The notes: generated by a model from the sequence alone, not told the origin. 64,000 nucleotides of DNA from Juglans regia (GCF_001411555.2 NC_049911.1:31221044-31285043); one strand, 5' to 3'. Positions 1 to 12,998 are shown, numbered from the stretch's first letter. Numbers and translations are program-made.

Positions 1-215
1 CAAGTTCTCTAGTCAACTTGGGGCATCTTGTGCTTGATTGAAAGCACTGGGATATAACAGAGTATGGATAAATTTGATCAGAGAATGGATAACGAGAGCC
101 TCTTTCTCCGTCATCATCAACGGATCCTCAAGAGGTTTTTTCAAATCACAAAGAGAACAAAGACAAAGTGACCCCATCTCACCTTTTCCTTTTATCCTAT
201 GCACGAGGTGCTCTC
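1..215 (+). mobile_element. L1-type LINE reverse transcriptase fragment
   Basis: The plus strand from about 38 encodes a piece of non-LTR reverse transcriptase. It holds the segment leading into the conserved G-DPISP-LFIL block, here degraded to QSDPISPFPFIL with Gly replaced by Ser. The same block is better preserved in the LINE inside QQT1 (about 34150, minus strand). The fragment is truncated by the window start and stops near 215, where AT-rich repeat begins. It is a dead relic. Confidence 0.7.
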
Positions 216-235
216 AAAATAATTTGACTTGAAAT

Positions 236-1200
236 ATTTTATTATGTTTTGAAAAAAGAGGATAAAAACCTGAATAAAAATATTATAAAATTAAAATATT
301 TCTATAATATAATTTTTTAATTTGAGATTTAAAAATTTTAAGTTATTTTTTATACTTTATTTAAAAGTTAAAAAAATTATAATAATTAAGTAATGGCTAA
401 ATAAAATAAATAAATATTTAAAATTAAAAATTATTTATATTTAAATAATATTTAAGAAAGAAATGAGATTAGCTGAGGGAAGCGATGTAACATTTCAATA
501 AATACTTATTAGATTTATAGAAGCAATTTTTCTTATCCAATGACTATGATTGGGAATATCATAAAATGAATATGATTGAACTGTCATGCTTTGACTAGGG
601 TGAACCATCATCGAGTAGCATTGGAGCTCATCTTCCAACGGGTTATATGTCCAAAAAAAAAAAAAACTAAGTGGAGGTTGAGATTACGAGATAAGTTGAG
701 ATAAAAATTAAAAGTTAAATAAAATATTATTTTTTAATATTAATATTATTTTAAAATTTTAAAATTTTATATTATTTATTATATTTTATATAAAATTTTT
801 AAAAATTATAATAATTAAATAAAATAAATTTAAAATATTTTTATATCCAAAAAGGGCTGACAAGTTTGAAGCCTTAGATGAGACATAAAATTTTCATTTC
901 ATTTCATTTTATCTTATTCTCAAAAATAATTTAAATACAAAGTTTTTAAACTAATAATTACAAATTTTTCACACTTTCAAATAAAAAATAATTCTAACAT
1001 TTTCAAATTATCAAACAAAAAAAATATTATAAAACTATATTATTATAATATTTTAATTTTATAATATTTTTTATTTATATTTTTCTCTTATTTCTTAAAA
1101 TTTTAAAAATATTCAATTTAAACTATCTCATTATTATTCATAAACTATCTTATTACTATTGACAAAATTCTTATCTCATCTACCATTTATACAAACCCCA
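236..1200. repeat. AT-rich degenerate MITE-like repeats
   Basis: This gene-free stretch holds at least three degraded AT-rich blocks (about 236-470, 670-850 and 866-1198). They carry the AAAATATTAT / TTTTTAATATTATT core and ATGAGATAA-like ends of the Tourist-like MITE family seen elsewhere in the window. The third runs from GCCTTAGATGAGACATAAAA to TCTCATCTACCATTTATAC, so its ends are roughly inverted. No coding potential is visible. Boundaries are approximate. Confidence 0.5.
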
Positions 1201-1370
1201 AGTCTTCATTACATTGTTTGCAAGCCCCAAGTTTTCATTACATTATTTGCAGAAAAGCGAATACCAAACCAATAGACAGATGACAGCAAGGATAAGAAGC
1301 TGTGTCAAATCAGCTTTACAAACCCTAAGAGCATGACACCAATGATAAGAAGATGTTGGAAATTTTCATA

Positions 1371-4342
1371 TTAATCAGCCCGAGTCTTCGGGGGCCCCTT
1401 CCATTTGAAGTTGTCAGCGTATGACTTCGCCTGCAGATGATTAAAAGATGGGGTGTGTTCAATTAACAATGACCAGTGACACGATTAAGCCCATTTGAAT
1501 ATTAAGAATATTTTAAAATATTTGTGAATAATAATAAATTAATTTATAAATAATAATAAAATAATTAAGAATATATGAGAACGATTTTGTTCCATATCCT
1601 AAATATATGAGAATCTTTAAGCATTCTCGAAGCTTGTGTATTTTTTTTTAATAATAGAATGAGACCACATTGCTATATGAAACAAGATGGCTAATTATTT
1701 CATTTCAAAAGGTCGGTAATTAAGTGCATAGATCCTGTACCTTTAAAAGAGGCGTATGACGCTTCTTGACCTGCAGAAGAGAAAAATGTGTGTCAATGGT
1801 GCGTTATTTGAGGATGGCATACCTAACGAAACAATACAAAATCTAGTCAGTAAAACGTTTTTTGAGCAACTGAATTTTAATGCTACAATTCTAACTCTAT
1901 CCGACTTCTGAATAAAAATTAAGATTGTTATTCATTTGCTTGATACACTAAATATAAGAACTTGGAAGAAAAAAACTTATTTCTGATGAACAAATGAAAC
2001 AAGAAACATGAGAGGTGATAGCATTCAAATAGTCCTTATATCAACTCATTTATATCATTATATGGATGAACAATGGTCTTTTAAATAGGAGTGCTATTAT
2101 TTTATTCTATGAATGATTTTGATGGTTTGATCGTTCCTTCCATAATGTGCAGCCAACTCGCATTAGTTGATAGGAAGCATAGCTGATCCCAATTTAATTG
2201 GAATTAAGGCATGGACAAATTGAGTTGAGTTGTTATTTCTCTAAAAATTAAAATGTTTTTTCTTTACGCTTTCACTATTTCCTTGTCTGACAGAATCTAA
2301 AGTTTCCCAAATACAAGCGATGTATCAGCTCCCTAATACAAGGAAAAATGTCTAGCAGAGACACTATCCAATCAATTAGCAATCTCTAATAAAAAGGTCT
2401 TCTTTGACTTCAGGTTCAGCTTCCTTGGTGGAAGCTATACACGAAGATTCTACTGAACTATGGGAGGAGAAAGTTTCAAGACATGGAATCAACAAGATAA
2501 AACGTACTATACAAAGGTTAGTGAAGTTATCCGTATGTTCATAAAGTAAAAATAAGATCAACAATTCCAAGACAATCAGATTCAGGTACAATTTATCTGC
2601 ACAGTGATTCAGTGAAACTACTTAGTGAAGAGGCACATACCACGTATTCCCAACCATGTTTCTCAGCAAATGCTTTAGCAGCTTCTTCACTATCAAAACT
2701 AAGTCCTGCCTCACCAACATTGGCATATGGATCCCCTGTGGATGTCCAACCCATCAATGGATTTTCCCACCTGTACAAATGTTGAAAGTGAGAAATGGAA
2801 TTTGCATGTTATCAAATACGAAGATCAAAGAGTTCCTAACATCATAAAATTCATTTACGGGAAGTTTAAGCACTGGTTTCTCCATCTTCATGTACTTAAA
2901 GCTATATTAAGTAATTGCTCTGCGGTATTAATTTCTCTCTCTCCCCATCAGTCCTTGAACCATGAGCCTTTTAGCCCAGTGATTCAACCACCAAGCTAAT
3001 AGGTTTCATGGAGATCCATTTCCTTCGCATGTGTTTGAATGTTTGTAGGTCAGGATTCCTATGAGGTTGAGAACTGAGAACTATATTCCCTCAATCGATG
3101 GACTAAGGTGAAAGTGGCAATGTCATGCAGAACTTTTACTTTCAGATAATCTTAAAAACAGGAAAAAAAGAAAAGAAAAGTGAGTGCTCCTATTCAGAAA
3201 AGTAACATTGGATCACAAAAGTAACATTGGATCACACAGAATACATACTGATAAAATGAAGTTGAGCTGGCTAATTCTATAGACACATTATTCTTGTTAA
3301 TGACTCAATTAGTAAATCCCTGACCAGTAACATAGATGGTACTTCACGCTTATTGGGATATATTCCATGAGACGATTAACTATCCACAGGAACGGACAGA
3401 ACATACTTCTGAGTAGACAGAAAATTAATTTTCCATCTCCCAACTTTCCCAGAGCCTTGTTGAGTTGCAGTTCGAGCAGGTGAGTAAATTATGACCTGAC
3501 ATTCACAAATTTAAACAATGTGACCAGGAAAAATTTAAATTTATAATATTCAAGGGCCCCCTAGGAGAGAAAGAAAATCTTATTTATGCAACAAGAAGTT
3601 GCAGATCACAATGTCCCAAAGAGTTGACATGACATTCAGAATTCACGAATGTTTCTCATTAAAAACCATAGCATAAAAGGAAAAAGCACATTTTTCCCTG
3701 AAACTTTGAATTTCAACAAGTAATTCCGTAATTTTCTACCAAATCAGGCAAGCATCAAGTGGCTGATCAGCACCAAAGTCACAAATCTGTAGGATGTCTA
3801 GGAGATCGATCCACTTTATAAAAGAGTGTCAATCTTCAGAATGTCCATACAAATGCATCCAATGCTGAGATTTTTATGGTATCAACAACAAGACACATCC
3901 CACTAATTTGTCAGTAGAATGAACAGAAATGCATCGCAAAGAAGCTGATTTCAAGGAAAGCTCGAATTAAGCCCTTTCCAAGGAAAATAAAAACTACATT
4001 TGATCAGTAATATAGAAAACGATTCTAATTAAGAAATAAAAATCAAGGCCCAATCCACAATTTCATCTACATAAAAAATTATCAGCTTTACAACTAAATA
4101 CAAAAACACAGTCTTTATAAAAATTAAAAAAAAAAAAACGCAAGAAAGCGAATGGTAAAATTAAGGTAAATTAAAGAGCGTACCCTTCTTCGAAGGTGTT
4201 CTTCTGGGATTCCAGAAACCATGCCGACCTCACTGGGCTTGAGCTCCACCAATGCCTCCGAAGATAACGATCTCGTCGCTGGTACGAAAGCCGATCGATA
4301 AGCACGAGCGATATTGAGGCTCCGTTGCAGAGAGCTCGCCAT
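1371..4342 (-). CDS. NDUFS4: NADH dehydrogenase [ubiquinone] iron-sulfur protein 4 (complex I 18 kDa subunit), mitochondrial
   Basis: Accessory subunit of mitochondrial respiratory complex I. Five exons on the minus strand: 4342-4184, 3495-3407, 2770-2641, 1770-1741 and 1430-1371. They give 155 residues ending in TAA, with GT-AG introns and an unbroken frame. Residues 1-30 are rich in Arg, Ser and Ala with few acidic residues, as in a mitochondrial presequence. The ETC_C1_NDUFS4 domain follows, with the family signatures [27 protein letters not shown] and [10 protein letters not shown]. Exon 4 is only 30 nt ([10 protein letters not shown]). I chose ATG 4342 (MASSLQRS) over an in-frame ATG at 4393 because homologues begin there and the upstream codons look like 5' UTR. 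Length matches Arabidopsis At5g67590 (FRO1). Confidence 0.93.
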
Positions 4343-5579
4343 TTCTGCCAATCCAAGGTCTACCCAGCAGCCAACACCGAGTGCACCAGTCAATTCCGCT
4401 GTTCTCTTCTGTCTCTCCTGCTACCGGAAGAGACAATCGCACGAATCGTTAAGGAAATTACTAGAACTCTCGTACGTGGCTCCTCCTATAAAGGTCCATT
4501 TGGCATTTGAAACATGTACAATCAGCGACAATTCTTTAACAACTTTTGATGGTAATTATATAAATTTAAAATAATTTTTCTTTTTGATACATTATCTTTA
4601 ATTTTTTTAGTGAAAAATTAAGACTTCATTTATTTTTATAATTTTTCTTAGCTCATCTAATTATTATAATTTTTTTAAAATCTTCATATAAAATAAAATA
4701 AATAATTTATTTTTTTCAAATCTTAAAACAAAAATAATATTAAAAAATATTTTATAATGATATTTTATTTAACTTTTAATTTTAATCTTAACTTATCTCG
4801 TCTCATCTACAAAAATAAATGAAGTCAGGTATTACTAATTTATTCAAAGGATCTTGACATTAATTTAAAATAATTAAATTAAGACTTTAAATATTTTTAT
4901 AAAGTACTATTTTGATATTGGTTGATTGTAAAAGATTTATAAAATAAAAATAAAAATATTATTATTTACATAAAATTATTCATGACCACCGCAATTCAAT
5001 TTAGTTTGTATAAATTCCATTGGCTTTGGATTGATTTTTTTTAATAATCGAATTAAGTTTGTATATATATATTAAATGAAATATTATCATCCAAATGTCT
5101 CGGGCCTTTTAAATTACTTGATTAGTGGGCTTAAAAGAATATCCCAAACGCCATCAGTATTGGACTAGATTTGGCGTCAACATCCACGAATTAAAAGCCA
5201 GGCACGCCGCAGCCCATCGCAGCTTTCGTTCGGCACATTAAGGTCAGTGGCGGGATCACTTTCGGCGAGTAAGGCTAAAGCTTGGACTATTTCATAGGAA
5301 GTAAAGGACACCGGCTTGTACGTATTCCCCGGCTTCTACTTAACATTTGTTTGTTTCTGTGAGGCAAATGCCATTTGTTCTTAGTTTGTATCGAGATCGA
5401 GTCTCCAAGGTGGTTGTCCTTCACGTCCTGTTCTGCCCCTCCCAAAAAAAAAAAAAAAATCCTTGTGCTTGTCACTTGCAATTATACAGCTCAATCCCGA
5501 TTCCCCCCACCCAATCTGTGTACTTAACATAGCAAACTGGATACAATCTCTGCGCGTCTGAGTGCGAACATCAGGATTA
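4343..5579. promoter_or_regulatory. Divergent intergenic region NDUFS4 / EXO70, with a MITE
   Basis: These 1.24 kb separate two divergently transcribed genes and should hold both promoters. A non-coding AT-rich element at 4622-4826 has a perfect 16-bp terminal inverted repeat (GACTTCATTTATTTTT); I see no clear target-site duplication. An A-tract lies near 5445. No convincing TATA box could be assigned. Confidence 0.55.
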
Positions 5580-7938
5580 ATGGCACTCCATGAAGATGAT
5601 TCAGTGCTCGATAAACTGGAGTTAGCGTGTTCGGATTTGAAAAATCTGCTGCAAACATCGGCCAAAATGGACGAAAGCCTCGAACAGATGGACGAGAAGT
5701 TTGACCGTATAGATGAAACACTTTCGACTGCCTTGAGAAGAGTGGCTCCTTTACAATCTTTGGCGATGGCCACGAAAGCCCTCGATACACGAATCAGCCG
5801 CGCTGTCACTCCCGCTCTTGCTCTCCTCGACAGCTTCAAACTCTCGGAGTCTCTACAGGACAAGCTCCTCGAGCTCTCATCCAGTCTTTCGGCCGAGGAA
5901 ACACCCAAGAAAAGGCTCAAGAAACTTCTCACATATCTGGACTGTGTTGATCAGTTGAATGCGGCCATAAACGCGATTAGCCAAGACGGAGAGCCGGTGA
6001 TACAAAAGCTTCAAGAAGTGGTGGAGTTCTTGAGCAGGACCAAGGCCACGGATCAGTACAGGACGCTTACGCTCAGAGAGACCCTGATTACTCTCAAAGC
6101 TCTCTATGAAACTGAGGTCGATGCGATGAAATTTGATGGGCTGCTTGATGAGGCTCTATTGAATATGCAGGACGAGTATGAGAGCATATTGCTGCGTTTA
6201 AAGCATCAAAATATAGGGGAGTTGCAAGTTGATGGAGAATCTGAGATAGTGGCATCTGATTTGGGTACAGATCTGGAAATTCAAGTTCTTCAACGAATTT
6301 CCGGAACCCTGGCTGCCAATGATTGTTTAGACATATGTATTGGCATCTTTGTCAAGGTATGTGCAATGGTTCCTCTTGCAGTATTCGACCACAAATTCGT
6401 TAGATTGGAAACCCAGCTCTGATCTATTTTCTTCATATAGTTATTCATATTAGAAACTGTAGTAATTAGAGATCATTATTAAGATGTCATATGGTCTTTA
6501 CTGTTTAGACCTTGATCAGTTAACATATTGAGAAAATGCACTTGGTTTAAAAAAAATATCGTCTCATCTTATCATGTTTGTGCCATACCTGAGCCTTTTG
6601 GTCATACCACAGGTGAGATACAGAAGGGCAGCCAAAGCACTGATGAGGCTAAACCCAGAGTACCTAAGAACACGCACACCAGAACAAATTGATGAGATGG
6701 AGTGGGAGACCTTGGAGACAGCAATAACCCTCTGGATTCAACACTTGGAAGTCGCAGTAAAAACCGTGCTCATCTCAGAAAAGAAACTGTGCAGCCGAGT
6801 TCTGGGAAAAATCATGGACGGCGTGGTCTGGCCAGAATGCTTCGTTAAGATCGCTGATAAAATCATGGCAGTCTTCTTCCGGTTCGGGGAGGGCGTAGCC
6901 AGGAGCAGAAAAGAGCCTCATAAGCTGTTCAAATTCTTGGACATGTTCGACTCCTTGGAAAAACTTAAACCCGAGTTCTCAAATACCTTCGATGGCGAAG
7001 CCGGGGCCGATATCTGTACGCGGTTCCGAGAACTCACAAAGCTCCTTGTTCACGCAACAAGCAAAGTGTTTTGGGAATTTGGCCTCAAAATTGAAGGCAA
7101 TTCGGATGGTCTTCCTCCACCACAGGACGGCTCAGTCCCGAAACTGGTCCGATACGCCATAAACTTCCTCAAATACCTGGCGACTGACAATTACAGAGCA
7201 CCCATGGGCATGGTTCTCCGAACAGAGCAAATATGGAAAGCTGGGATTCGGTCAAAACCCGAAATGGACGACGATTTACTCAAGTACGCCATTACCAACG
7301 TCATGGACGCTCTTCAAAGAAACGTCGAAAGCAAAAGGTCGCGCTACAGGGACAACATTCTCCCCCACATATTCGCTGTGAACACGTACTGGTACATTTA
7401 CATGAGGACCAGAAGCACCGAGCTAGGCCTACTTCTGGGAGAGCCATATATTAAAGACACGTACAAGGCGATTGCCGAGGAATCGGCTTACATGTATCAG
7501 AAGCAAGCTTGGGGGCCTCTCGTGAGGCTGTTGGATAGGGAAGATTTGAAGAGGGTGCAGAGCAAGGAGGCGATGGGAAATTTAGCGAGAGTAAAAATGG
7601 AGACTTTTATGAAGGGTCTGGACGAGATGTCGCAGGGGCACAGAGAGTCTTATAGCATTGTTGATTTGGATTTGAGGGAGCAGATCAAGAAAGCCACTGT
7701 GAAGCTTGTGATGCCGGCTTACACCGATTTCGTGAACACGTTCTCTGACGTGTTGCAGGGGAAATTGTATGTCAGCCCGCAGCCGATGCAAGTGTTGCTA
7801 GGTCAGATCTTTGACGGTGGTGATGTAAAGTTGAAGAGGCGGGATTCCAAAGATTGGGTGGCTAGGGATACTTCAGGATCTATTGAGCGGGAGATCAGGG
7901 GTTTTAGACGGTCCAGATCTAACACTAGTGAAGTGTGA
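5580..7938 (+). CDS. EXO70I: Exocyst subunit EXO70, probably the EXO70I clade
   Basis: EXO70 proteins are peripheral subunits of the exocyst and tether secretory vesicles to the plasma membrane through a C-terminal lipid-binding region. Two exons (5580-6356 and 6613-7938) joined by a 256-nt GT-AG intron encode 700 residues. The first 250 residues are helical and coiled-coil-like (KMDESLEQMDEKFDRIDETL). The Exo70 domain covers roughly 270-690, with family blocks VRYRRAAKALMRLNP, MDGVVWPECF and AWGPLVRLL. EXO70A genes have many introns and most other plant classes are intronless, so the two-exon structure and the N-terminus suggest EXO70I, the clade needed for arbuscule development in Medicago. 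EXO70 identity is firm; the clade is inference. An in-frame GTG at 5562 precedes the chosen ATG. Confidence 0.85.
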
Positions 7939-10599
7939 AATCGCATCTGGCCGTCCATTCGTTTAAGGAGTTTTTTTTTTTTTTTTTTAGGCCATTCGTT
8001 TAAGGAGTTAGATCTGTTCGATGTGTGTATTATAAATAATGTCCTTTTTTTTTTTAATCTTTTTGTTGGAAATTCTTCAATATATTTTCTCATGTATTAA
8101 AGCCTAAATTCAGATATAATTGATATGGAGTAAATCTTGAAACATGGTTCTATCTATTTTTCAATTATTTATAATTATTATTGGTATCGAGATTCTCCCA
8201 ATATTTCAAGAAGGGAAATACTCTAGCCATAAAATGATTACATAAAAATAATTTCCTACAAATTGATATAGTTTGATGTGATTCGTCAAATTGTAAAGTT
8301 ATATTTATTATAATGTAGATCTAACAGATCGAATGAAACCATATCAATTTATATGATTATTTTTATGTAATTTATTTGTGGATGTTATATAGGGTTATAA
8401 ATGAACCAGTCTGCTCGATAGCTTGCTTGGTTAAACTTGAATTGAACTCAACTTGTGAAAAAAATAAACTTATTCGTGAAATTAAACATCTGCTCGATTT
8501 GTAAATACCACATACTCAACAAAACTCGACTTGACTCGACTAAAGCTCATTAATGCCTAGTCGTTTATGTTCAAGTCGACTTGTTAGCTCAACTCGATTA
8601 AAACTCATTTTTGTGTATATATACATATATATATATGTATTAGCTAATAATATAAGAATATCACTTTTATAATTAAATATATAATATGTAATCAAATGTT
8701 TATATAGTGAATATGCTTCATAGATATATTTTATAATTTGTATAATAATTAGTTGATAAAATTTAATCATATATTAGTATGTGGAAATTATATATGAAAT
8801 AGATAAATGCTATTATATTAAGTGTATGTGTTAATAATATATGTAGACGTATAATATATTGGTATTTTGGATAAATATCAACTAGTTAGGTATTAATTTA
8901 TTTATAAATTTTTTAAAATTTTATAATGAAATGGATGTTCTGCTTGTTAGTAGTATAAATTTAATATTAGTTTTTTTATTTTTATTTATTTAATTTATTA
9001 AATATTATTCAAAAAAAAAAAAAACAATTCAAGCTTGAGCTCGGTTCAATTCGAACTCGCTTGTAGGACAAGCTCGAGTTAAAAGTTTAGCTTATTGAGT
9101 CAAACTTGAACAAAAAAAAAAAAAAAATTTCAAACTCCTAAATGTAAACTTGAATGTTAAGTCCTAAATGTTAAATACAGTTTTAAGTGGAGTAAGTTCC
9201 ACTCATTTTTTTTTTTTCAAAAAATGAAGTCTATTATTAAAGAAATAATAATTTTTTTTTTTAATGATTGGTCGAGATTTATGCGATTGCAAATATAATC
9301 TCTGTTTATTTATGATATTGTGGCCGTAAAAGCTATGAACAACCAATAATTTAACGAAAGACCATGCGATTATTAATTTGTATCTACCGCGTCTCGAGAA
9401 TTAAAGAAAACCGGATTATGGCAAGTTTAGTAATTGTTTCATTTCGAGTTAAATTGCCTAAAGTTATGGGTTGAGTTTTAACATTTACTAAGTTTTTTAG
9501 CAATAAACTAAGTGTAATGGTAAAGATAATAATTTTATTTTAAATAAAAACATTTAAAAAAATCTTAAAAGTGTTTATCGTCTTAAAATAAAATCATAAA
9601 AATATCATTATTTTAAAAACATATAGTTGACAAGTTTTTAAAAATGTACCGCTACTCAATTGCATGAGTTTACTCTCTCAAACTTATCAATTGTATTTTT
9701 TATTTATTTTAAATATTTTTTAAAAATAAAAAAATATATCACTTCACTAATAGTTAATTTTGTAATCATTAAAAAAATATCCAAACGATAATTTTAAAAA
9801 AATAAACTCATAGGATCAAGTATGATTTTACTTTTTAAAACCCTGTCATCTATCCATAACTCTGTTTTAAATAGATGCCATTTTATTATATAATCGCGCA
9901 ATTTCCATTTTATAAAGACATTTTTCATTTAAAATAAAATTATAAAACATGGTGCCGATTGTATAGTAATAAGATAAGATGATAAGATAATTAAAAAAAT
10001 TAATGATAAGATAAGTTGTAATAATGCGATATAATAGTTTCAAATGAATTAAATAAAATATTTTAAAATATTATTATTATTTTAAAAATTAAAAAAATTA
10101 AATTATTTATTATAACTTTTATAAAAATTTAAAAAATTTATAATAATAAAATAAAATGAGCGGATATCACTTCCCAATCCAAGACTAATCGTCTCTACCA
10201 TTTCAGAGCATCTAAATGGATTAGCCAGAGGCTAAACCCATCCCACATTTAAAGACTCTAAAATATATCACAGATTAGCTAAAAATATATATAAGAAACA
10301 CCAAAAGCATTTTCAAGCCGGCAAAAGAAAAAAAAAAAAAAAAAAAAAATTTAAATTTACTGTCTACTGTAGCTACACTAGTGCGATTGGTTAATAAATT
10401 CACCTCAACTCATTTCAACTCATCATTACAATTTTTTTAAAGTCCAACACAAAATATAATAAACAATTCAACTTTTTCAAATTTTAAAATAATAATAATA
10501 TTAAAAAATAATATTCTAATAATATTTTATCATCACAACTCAACTCACTTCAACGTCCAAACACACCCTAAATATATATTTTATCAATTATTTCTATCT
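7939..10599. repeat. Gene-free AT-rich stretch with several repeats
   Basis: No credible gene. Runs of T at 7970-7990 and 8045-8056 follow the EXO70 stop and may belong to its 3' end. Further on are an imperfect inverted-repeat element (8400-9110, listed separately), AT-rich low complexity, and MITE-like blocks at about 9955-10150 and 10390-10569. The last block ends in CCAAACACACCCTAAA, the complement of the GTTTGG-type end of the family. Confidence 0.5.
8400..9110. repeat. CTCGA-rich inverted-repeat element
   Basis: The left arm (about 8405-8600) is rich in CTCGA, AACTTGAA and AACTCAACTTG words. The right arm (about 9028-9110: AAGCTTGAGCTCGG, AATTCGAACTCGCTTG, ACAAGCTCGAGTT) is their approximate reverse complement. 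The middle is AT-rich with no ORF. This matches a non-autonomous plant DNA element, but I could not define exact ends or a target-site duplication. Confidence 0.4.
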
Positions 10600-11346
10600 T
10601 TACTCAACATCAACTGCTCCCCTTCGTTCCCACGCAAAAAACCAGAAACCCTTCACTGCTATTTCGTCGTTCTTCGTCCAGAGAGAAGTGCTGAAGGACT
10701 CGCCACCGCACCACCACTCCAACTCTCGTCGGAAGCAAAACCACCGCACCCCTGCACCACCGCAACACCGCACTCCAACTCTCGTCGGCAACAACCAAAA
10801 CCCCCTCTTTTTCTCGCCGATCTGCATGTTTATGTTTCTTCCCCAACCCCCTCTTTCTCCCGTTGGGTTGCATTTTCTGTTTTTGTTTATGATTGAGGGG
10901 TTGTATTTAAGCAAAACCCAAGTTTTCTACCCCTAAAACCCACAATATTTTCTCCCAAATCCTCCGGAAAAACGGCAAGGCTTCTTCGGAAAACGGCATG
11001 GCTTCTTCGCAGGATTCAGTCTGAGAGCAGCAATTGCAGGTATTGGACCTTCTTCTTCTTCTTCTTCTTAATCTTAGCTTCTGTGTAGAATGGTTGAATT
11101 TTGAGATTCAGTTTCTGCGGCTTGTTGATAGACGTTGCCCTTTTCGGCGGGTGCCTTTGTTTTGTTCCAAAGATGATGTCTTCAAGTTCAATATAAAATT
11201 GGCAAGCTTGAAGACCTGACTATTCAAATGAGAAATTGCAATTATTATTCACTAATTTGTGCGTATTATTATTATTCTAAAGCTCATTGTTTAAGGGGAA
11301 TGCCATCTGTTTATTATGCTTTAGAACGGGGAAGGAGTATATTTAG
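10600..11346 (+). other. Possible 5' part of a decayed transcribed gene
   Basis: This stretch has a more balanced base composition than its surroundings. It contains a tandem duplication (CCAACTCTCGTCGG at about 10718 and 10776), a CTT triplet run near 11050 and splice-like sites. No long ORF or known domain is visible. It may be the leader of the PPR-like remnant just downstream, or a captured fragment within a transposon. I cannot name it. Confidence 0.25.
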
Positions 11347-11490
11347 CAATGTACTGGTTCATTTGATAAAATGCGGTTTACTTATGAAAAAGGTTACCTC
11401 CAATTGGATAAAACACTGACGGGTCTTTGTGCCTCGGGAAGATTAAGGGAAGCTGTTGGGCTCTTGTGGACAAAATTTACTGATTTTCAT
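11347..11490 (+). pseudogene. PPR-protein-like exon remnant
   Basis: Between a TTTAG acceptor and a CAT|GTATGA donor lies a 48-codon open segment. Its peptide includes YEKGYLQLDKTLTGLCASGR and then LREAVGLLW, which resembles the N-terminal part of plant PLS-class pentatricopeptide repeat proteins. Upstream and downstream frames are closed by stops and no PPR array follows by 12360. Plant PPR genes are usually intronless, so an exon-like island suggests a decayed or captured piece rather than a working gene. Confidence 0.35.
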
Positions 11491-12896
11491 GTATGATTGC
11501 ATGATGCGTTTATATATAAATTGTCGTGACAAAATAATACACATTTTTCAGTTGGTTAAGGAGAAAATGGAACAGCAGCCCCGTGGTAATTACTGGAGCA
11601 GAGGTTGATGAGTATCGCTTGTCTAGATGACATTGATTCAAGTTTGGTTTTTATGTATACACCCATAACAGAAGAAGGTGTCAAAGGAGAACCTCAACAT
11701 AAATACACAGATTTTGTAAAAGCAGGTGTGGGGGGATTAAATCTTCTTTCCTTTTTTTTTTTTTCATAATCTACTTTTTTAATTTACCTTGATCAATTTG
11801 TCTTCCTTTTAATAGATCTTCTGACTTTCCTTTGTGAATATATTTGAATGGCTTTGAAACTGTTTTGAAACTGCAACTTAGTCTTTCGATTAGTTCGTTT
11901 TACATTGTTTATATGCATGTTGGGGTTGCAGATTGCAGAGTGCTCTTGCTAACCAGATATACTCTTGGATTGGTGTTCTAAAGTTGCGGAATTGCTGCCT
12001 CTTCATGGACCAATGCAAATTCCAGGACTTGCTTGGCAACTTGTTTGTGTTTTTTCAGTAAATTTGTAAGAAGCCCAGAAAAGATGGCTCAAAGAAAGGC
12101 AGTTTACAGCACCTAAACAAAGGAATACAACAGCACAATGAGCTGGGGCAGAGATCCTGAAAGTGATGATCTTATGTTTACTTTTGCTACTGGTTTTCTT
12201 ATCTGAAACCCAAAAAATAACTCTCTTTTTGTGGAGGATTTTAAAAGGGAACATAATTCCTCGTAGTAGTTCTTTTGATTCTGCACTATGGAGGAAACAA
12301 AATCCACCAACTAAATTGCATGATCTATTAACATTAGGCGTTTGTGTTATTAGCATTAAATGACAATTGAAAAAATATAATTTTTTAATTCATAATTTAA
12401 TTAGAATATAATTATTAATTAATATATAATAGGCAGAATGGTAAAATATAATAAAATTAATAATTAAAAAGATTAAATATTTCTTAATTATGAATTATTT
12501 ATTATTATATAATGAATAAATGATAATTCAACGCTAGAGATTTGATATAAATAATTAAAATTAAATTTATTTTATATTATTTTATTATTAGATAATAAAA
12601 AAATAATTATTCTAAAATTTACATGAAAGAAATAATTAAAAATTAAATTTATCTCATAATCGATGCTCTTAAACGACAAGATTCTAATTTGTGAAAAAAA
12701 GCTAGTACACCGTTACCATGGTATTTATGCCTACCAGCAAACAATCCCAAGGCAGCACGTTTGACTATGCTTCTACGGCTCCGGTGTCCATTTCTACCTT
12801 CCCACGACAGTCTCAGATTCGAGGAATAATTCCCACCTCTCCAAGAATCTTGTTTCCACAGCACTCTTCCTTACCCCCACACCGCTGCGGCGCTGG
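11491..12896. other. Gene-free stretch upstream of the F-box gene
   Basis: No recognisable coding sequence. The part to about 12360 has intermediate base composition and may be residual sequence of the decayed gene upstream. About 12361-12660 is very AT-rich repeat (TTAATTCATAATTTAATTAG-like words, repeated in inverse near 12480-12500). From 12700 the sequence becomes pyrimidine-rich and leads into the F-box promoter. Confidence 0.4.
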
Positions 12897-12904
12897 CTAT
12901 ATAG
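12897..12904 (+). promoter_or_regulatory. TATA box of the F-box gene
   Basis: CTATATAG lies 95 bp before the ATG at 12999, inside a C/T-rich plant-type promoter context (CTCTCTCTATC follows). A start site about 30 bp downstream would leave a 5' UTR of roughly 65 nt. Confidence 0.5.
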
Positions 12905-12998
12905 CCTCTCTCTATCTTGCCCCTGCACAGTAATTTTCTATTTTTCTCGGGAAAAAAACTCGACTTTCCTGATAAATCTTTCCCAGTCCAACAAAGAA

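Noticed and set aside
5381..5932. 183-codon minus-strand ORF opposite EXO70
   Set aside because: It is the antisense shadow of the EXO70 first exon and runs through the upstream A-tract as poly-Phe.
10688..10936. 82-codon Pro/His-rich ORF
   Set aside because: It is driven by a tandem CCACCGCACC/CCAACTC repeat with no domain, no conserved start context and no splice partner; low-complexity chance frame.
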